Shown piece after piece: positions 1 through 7,614 of a stretch of DNA of 64,000 bases; the first letter of the stretch is position 1, and each line of letters opens with the position of its first letter. A program made the position numbers and the translations under genes. This stretch comes from Streptomyces lydicus. GTDB taxonomy: Bacteria; Actinomycetota; Actinomycetes; Streptomycetales; Streptomycetaceae. A model generated the notes under the pieces. It worked only from the letters and a program-made list of their open reading frames with translations, made no database searches and was not told the DNA's origin. Location: positions 7,998,001-8,062,000 of the forward strand of contig NZ_CP017157.1 in NCBI RefSeq assembly GCF_001729485.1. Reading direction: 5' to 3'.

Positions 1-25
1 CCGACGCACGGGACTGATCACCCGG

Positions 26-95
26 GCCCCTGGGCATCCCCCAGGGGCGGCAAGACCCCGGACCGGGGCGCGCGTTGAGCGGAGACGCGCCCCGG
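26..95. terminator. Two GC-rich hairpins ahead of the first gene
   Basis: Two stem-loops lie in tandem. The first has 9-bp arms (26-34 and 40-48) and the second 10-bp arms (63-72 and 86-95). There is no T-run on either strand, so they could end transcription of a gene outside the window or be leader structure for the YceI-type gene. Confidence 0.35.
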
Positions 96-225
96 CCCGG
101 ACCCCAGGGCTCCGGCGGCCGCGCTGCGCACAGGCAGGGGACGGCCTGCACGCCGCCGCCGGAGCCCGACACCGGGGGACCCCCACCAGGGGGGCATCAC
201 CACCAGGCAACAAACGGGAGAGGTA

Positions 226-1068
226 ATGGATTCGACGGGCGCGGGAGCTGCGGGCGTGAGGGCGCAGGTCCGCACACGGGACGGCTGGGCGGTACAGCAC
301 GCCGTGCTGACCGTCACCGACATGACGGGCTCGCAGGTACTGCGTGCGACGGCCGACGAGCAGGGCGCCATCCGCACCGGACAGCCGCTGCCCGCCGGCC
401 CGTACACGGTCATCGTGACGGCCGTCGGCTACGCACCGGTCGCCTCCACCGCGATCGTGACGGCGAGCGGCCGGATGGACGTCGGCAGCGTCGTACTGGC
501 CCGCCAGGGCGGGGCCGAGCTGCCGCCGCCCGGCGCGTGGACCATCGACCCGATGCACTCCACGGTGGCCGCGGTCGCCCAGCACCTGGGGATCTCCAGC
601 GTGCACGGCCGGTTCACCGAGTTCAGCGGCCGCATCGAGATCGGCGAGGACGTGGAGAAGTCGCGGGTCGAGGCGATCATCAGGGCCACCACCATCGACA
701 CCGGCAACGGCATGCGCGACGGCCATCTGCGGTCCGAGGACTTCCTCAACGTCGAGCAGTACCCGGAGATCACCTACCGCAGCTCGGGCCTGGAGCCGGC
801 CGGCCCGGACCGCTGGACGGTCCACGGCGACCTGGCGCTGCACGGCGTCGTCCGGCCGGTGGACCTCGACCTCAGCTACCTCGGCACCGGCCCGGACCCG
901 TGGGGCGGTGTGCGTGCCGCCTTCCGCGCGACGGCCGAACTGCGCCGCGAGGACTTCAAGATGAACTACAACCAGGTCGTGGCGGCCGGGATCGCGGCGA
1001 TCGGCACGACGCTGAAGGTGGAGCTGGACATCCAGGCGGTGCAGGGCGAGAGCCTGCCCATGGGGTGA
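226..1068 (+). CDS. YceI-family protein with N-terminal carboxypeptidase-regulatory-like domain
   Basis: A 280-residue protein. Residues about 10-95 read as a small beta-sandwich of the carboxypeptidase-regulatory type (pattern ...GAIRTGQPLPAGPYTVIVTAVGY). Residues about 100-275 are a YceI domain (WTIDPMHSTV, FSGRIEIGED, HGDLALHGVVRPVDL). YceI domains are lipocalin-like barrels that bind isoprenoid lipids. No signal peptide is visible, so a cytoplasmic location is likely. A GAGAGG sequence lies just ahead of the ATG. It is convergent with the oxidoreductase gene 13 bp downstream. The fusion is a common Streptomyces arrangement; the ligand is unknown. Confidence 0.85.
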   Translation: MDSTGAGAAGVRAQVRTRDGWAVQHAVLTVTDMTGSQVLRATADEQGAIRTGQPLPAGPYTVIVTAVGYAPVASTAIVTASGRMDVGSVVLARQGGAELPPPGAWTIDPMHSTVAAVAQHLGISSVHGRFTEFSGRIEIGEDVEKSRVEAIIRATTIDTGNGMRDGHLRSEDFLNVEQYPEITYRSSGLEPAGPDRWTVHGDLALHGVVRPVDLDLSYLGTGPDPWGGVRAAFRATAELRREDFKMNYNQVVAAGIAAIGTTLKVELDIQAVQGESLPMG

Positions 1069-1081
1069 GCCCGGAGGCGGT

Positions 1082-1975
1082 TCAGACGACCAGGACCCGG
1101 CGCCCGCGGGTGTGACCGGCCCGGCTGTCGATGTGCGCCGCCGCGGCCTCGGCGAGCGGGTACGCCTTCTCGACCGGGATGTGGAGCCTTCCCCGCGAGA
1201 TGAGGTCGACGGCCTCGGCGAGCGCTGCCGGCACGCTCCCGGCCACGCCGGAGAACCGGACACCGGACTCCGGCGCACCGAGGTCGGCGATGGAGACCAC
1301 CTTGTGCGGATCCCCGGTCAGCTCGACGAGTTCGCGGATCACGCCCGAGCCGGCCAGGTCGAGCGCCGCGTCGACCCGGCCGAGCCGCCGCACCCGCTCG
1401 ACCCAGCCCTCGCCGTACGTCGTGGCGAGGGCGCCCAGGCTCCGCAGATAGTCCTGGTTCGCGGCCCCGGCCGTACCGATCACCGTGATGCCGCGCTCGC
1501 GGGCGATCTGCAGCACCGCCGAGCCGACTCCCCCGGACGCGCCGCTGACCAGCAGCGTCTGGCCGGACCGCACACCGACCTCCCGCAGGACGCGCAGCGC
1601 GGTCTCCACCACGGAGGGGTACCCGGCCGCCTCCTCGAACGTCAGCCCCTCCGGCATACGGGCCCAGGCCGACAGCACGGCGAACTCGGCATAGGTGCTC
1701 GAACCCTCGCCGAAGACGTGGTCGCCGACCGCGACCCCTTCGACGCCCGCGCCGATCTCGTCCACCACCCCGGAGGCGTCCAGCCCGACCCCGGAGGGCA
1801 ACTCCACCGGATGGGCTCCCAGGACCTGGCCTTCACGGATTCTCCAGTCGACGGGGTTCACGCCCGCCGCCCGCACGGCGATGCGTATCTGACCGGGGCC
1901 CGCGTGGGGCTCCTCGGCGTCCAGGAGTTGCAGCACGTCCGGACCGCCGAACTCGGCGAAGCTCACTTTTCTCAT
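1082..1975 (-). CDS. NADP-dependent oxidoreductase, quinone-reductase type (MDR superfamily)
   Basis: About 297 residues from the ATG that begins MRKVSFAEFGGPDVL; a further upstream in-frame start exists but MRKVSF is the usual family start. The N-terminal GroES-like domain (DWRIREGQ, GLDASGVVDEIG) is followed by a Rossmann domain with VSGASGGVGSAVLQIA as the nucleotide-binding loop. No zinc-ligand cysteines are visible, which fits the zinc-independent quinone oxidoreductase branch. It is divergent from a TetR regulator 70 bp away, which probably controls it. The substrate cannot be named. Confidence 0.85.
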   Translation of the reverse strand: MRKVSFAEFGGPDVLQLLDAEEPHAGPGQIRIAVRAAGVNPVDWRIREGQVLGAHPVELPSGVGLDASGVVDEIGAGVEGVAVGDHVFGEGSSTYAEFAVLSAWARMPEGLTFEEAAGYPSVVETALRVLREVGVRSGQTLLVSGASGGVGSAVLQIARERGITVIGTAGAANQDYLRSLGALATTYGEGWVERVRRLGRVDAALDLAGSGVIRELVELTGDPHKVVSIADLGAPESGVRFSGVAGSVPAALAEAVDLISRGRLHIPVEKAYPLAEAAAAHIDSRAGHTRGRRVLVV

Positions 1976-1981
1976 GCCGGG

Positions 1982-2000
1982 AACCGTAGCACTAACGGTT
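1982..2000. promoter_or_regulatory. Candidate TetR operator between divergent genes
   Basis: AACCGT and ACGGTT form an inverted repeat with a 7-bp spacer, in the 70-bp gap between the oxidoreductase start and the TetR start. Position suggests that the TetR protein represses both directions here. Short arms make this tentative. Confidence 0.4.
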
Positions 2001-2045
2001 AGGGTTTTGGAATGGTTGTTGTTTTGCACCTGGTAGCGTCAGGGC

Positions 2046-2615
2046 ATGACCGATCCGTCCGGACGCCGGGAACGCAAGAAGGCCGCGACCCGCCAGAAGA
2101 TCGCTGACGCCGCCCTGCGGCTCTTCCTGGAACGCGGGTACGACGCGGTGGGCATCCGTGACGTGGCCGCCGAGGCCGACGTGGCCGTCACCACGCTCTT
2201 CTCCCACTTCGCCTCGAAAGAGGCCCTGGTGTTCGAGCAGGACGCAGACTTCGAGCAGCGCCTCACACGGGCGGTCACCGGCCGGGAACCGCAGGAGCCC
2301 CTCATCCCCGCACTGCGCCGCGAGATCCAGGCCCTGGTGCGCCATTGCACGGCGGACAGCGCCGCCCCGATCTGGCACATGATCGACACGTCACCCGCCC
2401 TGCGGGAGTACGAGGAGTCGATGAGGCTGCGCCACGCGGAGTCGCTGGCAGCGGCCATCGCCGCCGATCCCGGCCTGTCACGGACCACCACGGCCGGCCG
2501 GGCCATCGCGCGGTTCGTGATCGACGCCTATGCGGTGGCCCGTGAGGCGGCCGATCCGGAGGCCGCGGTGGACGAGGTCTTCCGGATGATCGAGGCGGCC
2601 TGGGAGGTCACCTGA
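2046..2615 (+). CDS. TetR/AcrR-family transcriptional regulator
   Basis: A 189-residue one-component regulator. The N-terminal helix-turn-helix is clear (residues about 14-62: IADAALRLFLERGYDAVGIRD, then VAVTTLFSHFASKEAL), with tryptophan/hydrophobic helices of a ligand-binding C-terminal domain after it. It is divergent from the quinone-type oxidoreductase gene. The pairing, plus an inverted repeat in the shared promoter gap, suggests a redox- or xenobiotic-responsive local switch. The ligand is unknown. Confidence 0.88.
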   Translation: MTDPSGRRERKKAATRQKIADAALRLFLERGYDAVGIRDVAAEADVAVTTLFSHFASKEALVFEQDADFEQRLTRAVTGREPQEPLIPALRREIQALVRHCTADSAAPIWHMIDTSPALREYEESMRLRHAESLAAAIAADPGLSRTTTAGRAIARFVIDAYAVAREAADPEAAVDEVFRMIEAAWEVT

Positions 2616-2630
2616 CGCGGCCGGCCCGGC

Positions 2631-3419
2631 CTAACGGGGGCCCGGCCCGCGCTCGTCGGCGCTCCCCCGCAGTGCCTCGATGCCCGCGATCTGCAGGTCG
2701 AGGGCGAAGGCGAAGTCGCGGTCGCGCATCTCCTGCACGGTGGCCCCGCCGCGAGCCTCCATGACCTTGGTGGAGTTCTCCAGCGTCTCGGCGAACTCCG
2801 GGAGGCCCTCGACGGCCGCCATCACCTGCTGGAAGTACTCGTCCACCGGCATTCCCGCCTCCGCGCACCGGGCGTTGAACAGGCCCTCGATGGTGGCGAA
2901 GCCGTAGACGAACTGGAAGACGGCGGACAGGCCGCCGGTGATCTGCTCCAGCGTCAGTCCGCTCGACTTCATCACCCGCATGCTGGCGTTGGAGAAGGCG
3001 GTGGAGTGCGGGCCGATGTTGATGTACGTGCCCAGCAGGCGGGCCACCCAGGTGTGCCCGGTCAGCAGGCCGCGGTACGCGTGGGCCAGCCCCCGCAGGT
3101 GGTCGCGCCAGTCCCGGTCCGCGTCGGCCTCGTCCGGCAGCCGCATCTCGCCCATGACGCTGTCGAGGGCGAGTTCCAGCAGGTCGTCCTTGGTGTCGAC
3201 GTACCAGTAGACGGACATCGCGGTGACCCCGAGCTCGGCGGCGAGCCGGCGCATGGAGAACTTCGCCAGGCCCTCGGCGTCCAGCAGCCGGACCGTCGCC
3301 GCGACGATCTTGTCGAGGTCGAGTCCGGCCGGCTGGTCCGCCTTCCGCTTGAGCGGGGGGCGGTCGGCCAGCCAGACGCTGTTCGGCCGCTTCCTGGCGC
3401 GGCCGTCCGTCGCTGCCAT
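2631..3419 (-). CDS. TetR-family regulator with TetR_C_1-like effector domain
   Basis: 262 residues from the ATG beginning MAATDGRARKRPNS; longer in-frame extensions upstream are low-complexity and lack family character. The HTH (about 33-80) contains FSMRRLAAELGVTAMSVYWY, typical of the tetracycline-repressor-like subgroup (TetR_C_1 type). It lies about 185 bp downstream of an MFS efflux gene on the same strand. Perfect inverted repeats with a GTACGG core lie upstream of both genes, so autoregulation plus efflux control is the natural reading. It is probably a drug- or metabolite-responsive repressor. Confidence 0.85.
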   Translation of the reverse strand: MAATDGRARKRPNSVWLADRPPLKRKADQPAGLDLDKIVAATVRLLDAEGLAKFSMRRLAAELGVTAMSVYWYVDTKDDLLELALDSVMGEMRLPDEADADRDWRDHLRGLAHAYRGLLTGHTWVARLLGTYINIGPHSTAFSNASMRVMKSSGLTLEQITGGLSAVFQFVYGFATIEGLFNARCAEAGMPVDEYFQQVMAAVEGLPEFAETLENSTKVMEARGGATVQEMRDRDFAFALDLQIAGIEALRGSADERGPGPR

Positions 3420-3531
3420 GGCGCCCCTCCCTGTTCCTGAGCGTCGCGGGACCCCCGGTCTTCGCCGGGTCCCGGTGCGTCCTCGGATCCGCGGGTGTCG
3501 CCGGATCCCTGAGCCTCGTCCGCGCACGGCC

Positions 3532-3575
3532 CGTACGGGCGGTGCCCGCACCGGTGGGTACGCACCGCCCGTACG
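3532..3575. promoter_or_regulatory. Perfect 14-bp inverted repeat upstream of the TetR gene
   Basis: Arms CGTACGGGCGGTGC and its exact complement are separated by 16 bp. The site lies 113-156 bp upstream of the TetR start and just past the MFS stop. It shares the GTACGG core with the repeat in front of the MFS gene, so it may be an autoregulatory operator. It could instead be the MFS terminator, though there is no T-run. Confidence 0.45.
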
Positions 3576-3604
3576 CGCCGTTCACGATCACGTACCCACC
3601 GATG

Positions 3605-5197
3605 CTATTCCGCCGTGGCGGTGGCCGGTTCCGGGCCCGGCGGCGTCCCCGGCACCGGCTGCTGGTCCCGGCCGGCGCGTTCGGCGCGCCGCAGGAGTAC
3701 GGCGGCGAGCAGTCCGCCGACCAGGACCGCGGCCGCGCCGACCAGTTGGCTGGTGCCGATGCCGGTGGCGAAGGCGTCGTGCACGGCGGCCCGTTCCCCG
3801 TCCGTACGGGTCCGGGCGAGCGCGGCGGGCAGCGAGCCGGCGCCCGCCGCGACCAGCGGGAGCAGCGCCGCGAAACGGGAGTTGAGGACCGCGCCGAGCA
3901 CGGCGACGCCCAGTCCCTGGCCGAACTCCATCAGCGTGCCGTTGACGCCCGCGCCCACCCCGGCCTGGGCCGGCGGGATCGCGGACATGATGGCGTTGGC
4001 CATCGTCGGCATGGCGAGCGCGACGCCGACGCCCATCACGATCAGGCCGGTCAGCATGCCGCCGTAGCTGCGGTCGCCGAGCAGCGCGATGGCGGCGAGG
4101 CCGGCGGCGAGCAGCGACATGCCGGAAACGATCATTCCGGGAGTGCCGAGCCGGGGCGCCAGACGGGCGCTCAGGCCGGTGAAGTTGATCAGGATGACGG
4201 TGACGGCGAGCGGCGCCATCCGCAGGCCGGCGTCCAACGGCCCGTACCCGAGCACCAGTTGGAGGTGCTGGGTGAGCAGGAACATCGAGCCGCCCATGCC
4301 GAAGGCGACGAGGATGCCGCCGGAGACCGCGCCGATGAAGCGGCGGTTGCGGAAGAAGCGCATGTCGAGCATGGGGTGCGGGACGTGCAGCTCCCACAGG
4401 GCGAAGACGGCGAGACCGACGATCCCGATGGCGGCGGAGATCAGCACCCGGCCGGACAGCCAGCCGGCCTGCGGCCCGGAGATGATCGCGAAGACCACCC
4501 CGACCATGCCGATCATGGACAGCAGCGCGCCGGGCAGGTCGACGGGGGTCGCGCCGGCCGGGTCCGCACCGGGCCGGGCACTCCCGCGGCCGCTGGACTC
4601 CGGGACGAGGACGACGACGGCCGCCAGCGCTATGACGGCGACCGGCAGATTGACCAGGAACAACGAGCCCCACCAGAAGTGGTCGAGCAGCGAGCCGCCG
4701 ATCAGCGGGCCGGCGGCAAAGCCCAGCGAGTTGACCGAGCTCCAGATGCCGATGGCCCTGGGGCGCTCCGCGTCGTCGAAGATCTGCATGACGACGGCGA
4801 GCGTGGTGGTCACCAGCAGGGCGCCGCCGACGCCCATACCGGCCCGGGCGGCGATCAGCTGACCGGGTGACTGGGCGAGCGCCGCGCCGAGCGAGGCGAG
4901 GCCGAAGAGCACCAGGCCGACGGCGAGCATCTTCTTGCGGCCGTAGCGGTCGGCGGAGTTGCCCGCGGTGAGCAGCAGACCGGACTGGACCAGCGAGTAG
5001 GCGTTGATCATCCACTGGACGTCGGCGGTGGTCGCGCCCAGGTTCTCGGTGAGGGAGGGGATGGCGACGTTGAGGACGGTGTTGTCGAGGATGACCGTGA
5101 GCTGCGCGACGCAGATGACGGCCAGGATCAGCCAGCGGGCGGCATGGCGGCCCGTCGACTGAAGGGGCGTGGTGGCTTCGGAGGCCACGGCGGGCAT
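3605..5197 (-). CDS. MFS drug-efflux transporter, DHA2 (EmrB/QacA) type
   Basis: 530 residues from the ATG at MPAVASEATTPLQ. About 14 hydrophobic segments are visible, and DRYGRKKMLAVG is MFS motif A between TM2 and TM3. NTVLNVAIPSL in TM1 and the PLIGGSLLDHFWWGSLF stretch are typical of DHA2 proton-driven multidrug exporters. The C-terminus is a Glu/Thr/Pro-rich cytoplasmic tail. A perfect inverted repeat lies immediately upstream and a TetR repressor gene follows on the same strand, so induction by an exported compound is likely. Confidence 0.88.
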   Translation of the reverse strand: MPAVASEATTPLQSTGRHAARWLILAVICVAQLTVILDNTVLNVAIPSLTENLGATTADVQWMINAYSLVQSGLLLTAGNSADRYGRKKMLAVGLVLFGLASLGAALAQSPGQLIAARAGMGVGGALLVTTTLAVVMQIFDDAERPRAIGIWSSVNSLGFAAGPLIGGSLLDHFWWGSLFLVNLPVAVIALAAVVVLVPESSGRGSARPGADPAGATPVDLPGALLSMIGMVGVVFAIISGPQAGWLSGRVLISAAIGIVGLAVFALWELHVPHPMLDMRFFRNRRFIGAVSGGILVAFGMGGSMFLLTQHLQLVLGYGPLDAGLRMAPLAVTVILINFTGLSARLAPRLGTPGMIVSGMSLLAAGLAAIALLGDRSYGGMLTGLIVMGVGVALAMPTMANAIMSAIPPAQAGVGAGVNGTLMEFGQGLGVAVLGAVLNSRFAALLPLVAAGAGSLPAALARTRTDGERAAVHDAFATGIGTSQLVGAAAVLVGGLLAAVLLRRAERAGRDQQPVPGTPPGPEPATATAE

Positions 5198-5202
5198 ACG
5201 GG

Positions 5203-5263
5203 CTCCCTGTACGGTGCGAGCGGATGTCTTACACCGTACAGGGAGAGCTATACGCCGTACATT
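5203..5263 (-). promoter_or_regulatory. TetR operator in front of the MFS efflux gene
   Basis: CTCCCTGTACGGTG (5203-5216) and its exact complement (5232-5245) form a 14-bp inverted repeat with a 15-bp spacer, starting 6 bp upstream of the start codon. A further half-site, TATACGCCGTACA (about 5249-5261), repeats the second arm's core TTACACCGTACA in direct orientation. Three spaced half-sites suggest binding of two repressor dimers. Confidence 0.65.
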
Positions 5264-5313
5264 TGATTTTCGGGCAGGGTGGGCGCGCCGGTGCGGCCGG
5301 GCCTGCGGGCCGG

Positions 5314-7614
5314 TCAGCCCTTGCGTGCCGTCAGGTCGTAGAAGGTGGCGCTGCCGACGGTGACCTTCGTGAAGTTCTTCTCCACCCAGGAGGTGATCTT
5401 CGACGAGCCGCCGTTGCCGCCACCGGGGCCGCCACGGCCGCCGAAGCCACCGAAGCCACCCGCCCGGGCGGTGCGTTCCTTGCCACCGACGCCGTCCCTG
5501 CCGCCGGCGATGAAGTAGTGGATCCTGCCGTCCGCGACGTACTTCTTGAACTGGGCGAGGGTCGGTGACGGGTCGCTTCCGTTGAAGCCGCCGATCGACA
5601 TCACCGGCTTCTGGGTGGCGAGTTGGTAACTCGCCGCGTTCTGGGAACCGATGGCCGCCGCGGCCCAGGTGTAGTCCGCCGCGTCCTTCTCCACCAGCGC
5701 CTCGGCCTCGGCGCTCACCTTGCTGCCGTTGAGCAGGCCGCCCATGCCGCCCATCCGGCCGGCGCGCTTGCCGAAGGCGCCACCGCCCGGGCCGCCGGGG
5801 AACGCGGGCAGACCGGCCTGGCCGCCCTTGCCCTGCGGCCGACCCTGTTGGGAGCCCCGGCCGCCGCCGGGTGCGCCGGGGAAGGCGCCGGCCGCCGTAC
5901 CGCCGTTGGTGTGGCCGCGCCACCTCCCCGGCATCCGCCCGCCGGGGAAGCGCCCGCCACCGGGGCCGCCCATGCCGCCCTGGACGGCGGGACCGGCCGT
6001 GATGATCGAACCGCCCTTGGGCGTGTTCACCGTGTCGAGTGCGTACGCGACCGGTCCGGCCAGCGACGACGCCAGCCCGACGCCGGCCGCGAGCACGGCG
6101 AGCCGGCGGCCGGCCACGCGGGACCGGGCGGGCTGCTGCGCCGCGGTCGGCGCTCCGTCCTGCGCCGGGGCCGGTACCTGCTCCCGTGCCGGCTCTCCCG
6201 TCCACAGCGACAGCAGCAGACCCAGCGCCGCCGGCAGACCGAGCGCCAGTACCGTCCAGCGCAGCCACGGCAGCCACTCCGGCGACCGGTTCAGCAGGAC
6301 GTACGACCAGGCGGCGGTCACCGCGACCGTCACGGCCAGCACGCTCGCCCCCAGCCGGCCGGCCCGCCGCCACATCAGCGTCGCACCCATCCCGACCAGC
6401 GCCGCGATGTACGGGGCCAGGGCGATGTTGTAGTACTGGTGGAAGATCCCGGACATGAAGCTGAACGTCGTGAAGGTCATCAGCAGCGCGCCGCCCCAGA
6501 CCAGGAACTCGGCCCGCTGAGCGGCCTGTTCGGCGGCGACCGCACGGCGCGCCCGCCACAGCACGACGACCGCCACGACCAGCAGGATCAGCGCGGCCGG
6601 CAGCAGCCAGGAGATCTGCCCGCCCATGTCGGACGAGAACAGCCGGGTGAGGCCGGTCTCCCCCCAGCCGCCACCGCCCCGCCGGCCCCCGCCGCCGACG
6701 CTGCCGGTCTCGTTGCCGTTGATCCGGCCCAGGCCGTTGTAGCCGAAGGTCAGCTCCAGGAAGCTGTTGTGCTGCGAACCGCCGATGTACGGGCGCGAGG
6801 ACGCCGGCCACAGTTCGACGATCGCCACCCACCAGCCGCCGGACACCACCATCGCCAGCCCGGCGAGCAGCAACTGGCCGAACCGCTTGCGCAGCGCGAC
6901 CGGCGCACAGCACGCGTAGACGACCGCGAGCGCCGGCAGGATCAGCCACGCCTGCAGCGTCTTGGTGAGGAACCCGAGCCCGAAGCAGACCCCGGCCAGC
7001 AACAGCCACTTCGTACAGCCGTCCGCCAGCGCGCGCAGCACGGCGGCGACGGCGCAGACCATCAGGAGGCACAGCAGCGCGTCGGGGTTGTTGAACCGGA
7101 ACATCAGGGCCGCGACCGGCGTCACCGCCAGCGCGCCGCCCGCGAGCAGCCCGGCGCCCGCGCCGAACCTGCGCCGCACGGCCGCGTACAGCACGCCGAC
7201 CGTCGCGACGCCCATCAGCGCCTCGGGCACCAGGATCGCCCACGAGCTGAGCCCGAAGAGCCGCACCGACAGGGCCATCGGCCACAGCGCGGCCGGCGGC
7301 TTGTCAACGGTGATGGAGTTCGCCGCGTCGGAGGAGCCGAAGAAGAACGCCTTCCAGCTCTCGCTGCCGGCTTGTACGGCGGCCGAGTAGAACTGGTTGG
7401 CGTACCCGGACGCGGACAGGCTCCAGAGGTAGAGCACGGCCGTGACCAGCAGCAACCCCAGCAGGGCGGGGCGCGCCCAGCGCGGGTCGGCCGGGCGCGG
7501 GTCGGGCCGGCGGGACGGCGGGGCGGCTGCCTGCGGTACGGGCCCCGCGGCGGCAACCGACGCCGGTGCTCCCCCCTGCGAAGTGGAGGGCGTATCGGTC
7601 GGTGGCGGGTTCAT
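5314..7614 (-). CDS. Membrane glycosyltransferase, GT39/ArnT-like, with Gly-rich exterior domain
   Basis: 766 residues. It has roughly 12-13 transmembrane helices, with TVDKPPAALWPMALSVRLFG in the first exterior loop, a hallmark of lipid-linked-sugar-dependent GT39/ArnT-like enzymes. Residues about 525-640 are extremely rich in Gly, Pro and Arg, and a second Gly-rich stretch interrupts the C-terminal domain around 710-735. The C-terminal region (SIGGFNGSDPSPTL, YFIAGG) resembles the exterior domain seen in this actinobacterial family. The start overlaps the stop of the preceding GT2-GtrA gene by 4 bp, so the pair is translationally coupled; the GT2 domain probably makes the polyprenyl-phosphate sugar that this enzyme uses. 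Confidence 0.85.
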   Translation of the reverse strand: MNPPPTDTPSTSQGGAPASVAAAGPVPQAAAPPSRRPDPRPADPRWARPALLGLLLVTAVLYLWSLSASGYANQFYSAAVQAGSESWKAFFFGSSDAANSITVDKPPAALWPMALSVRLFGLSSWAILVPEALMGVATVGVLYAAVRRRFGAGAGLLAGGALAVTPVAALMFRFNNPDALLCLLMVCAVAAVLRALADGCTKWLLLAGVCFGLGFLTKTLQAWLILPALAVVYACCAPVALRKRFGQLLLAGLAMVVSGGWWVAIVELWPASSRPYIGGSQHNSFLELTFGYNGLGRINGNETGSVGGGGRRGGGGWGETGLTRLFSSDMGGQISWLLPAALILLVVAVVVLWRARRAVAAEQAAQRAEFLVWGGALLMTFTTFSFMSGIFHQYYNIALAPYIAALVGMGATLMWRRAGRLGASVLAVTVAVTAAWSYVLLNRSPEWLPWLRWTVLALGLPAALGLLLSLWTGEPAREQVPAPAQDGAPTAAQQPARSRVAGRRLAVLAAGVGLASSLAGPVAYALDTVNTPKGGSIITAGPAVQGGMGGPGGGRFPGGRMPGRWRGHTNGGTAAGAFPGAPGGGRGSQQGRPQGKGGQAGLPAFPGGPGGGAFGKRAGRMGGMGGLLNGSKVSAEAEALVEKDAADYTWAAAAIGSQNAASYQLATQKPVMSIGGFNGSDPSPTLAQFKKYVADGRIHYFIAGGRDGVGGKERTARAGGFGGFGGRGGPGGGNGGSSKITSWVEKNFTKVTVGSATFYDLTARKG

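Noticed and set aside
3605..7285. A 1226-codon minus-strand open frame spanning two genes
   Set aside because: Only its last 530 codons (MFS transporter) are real. The rest runs out of frame through the GT39 gene, as expected from high GC at third positions.
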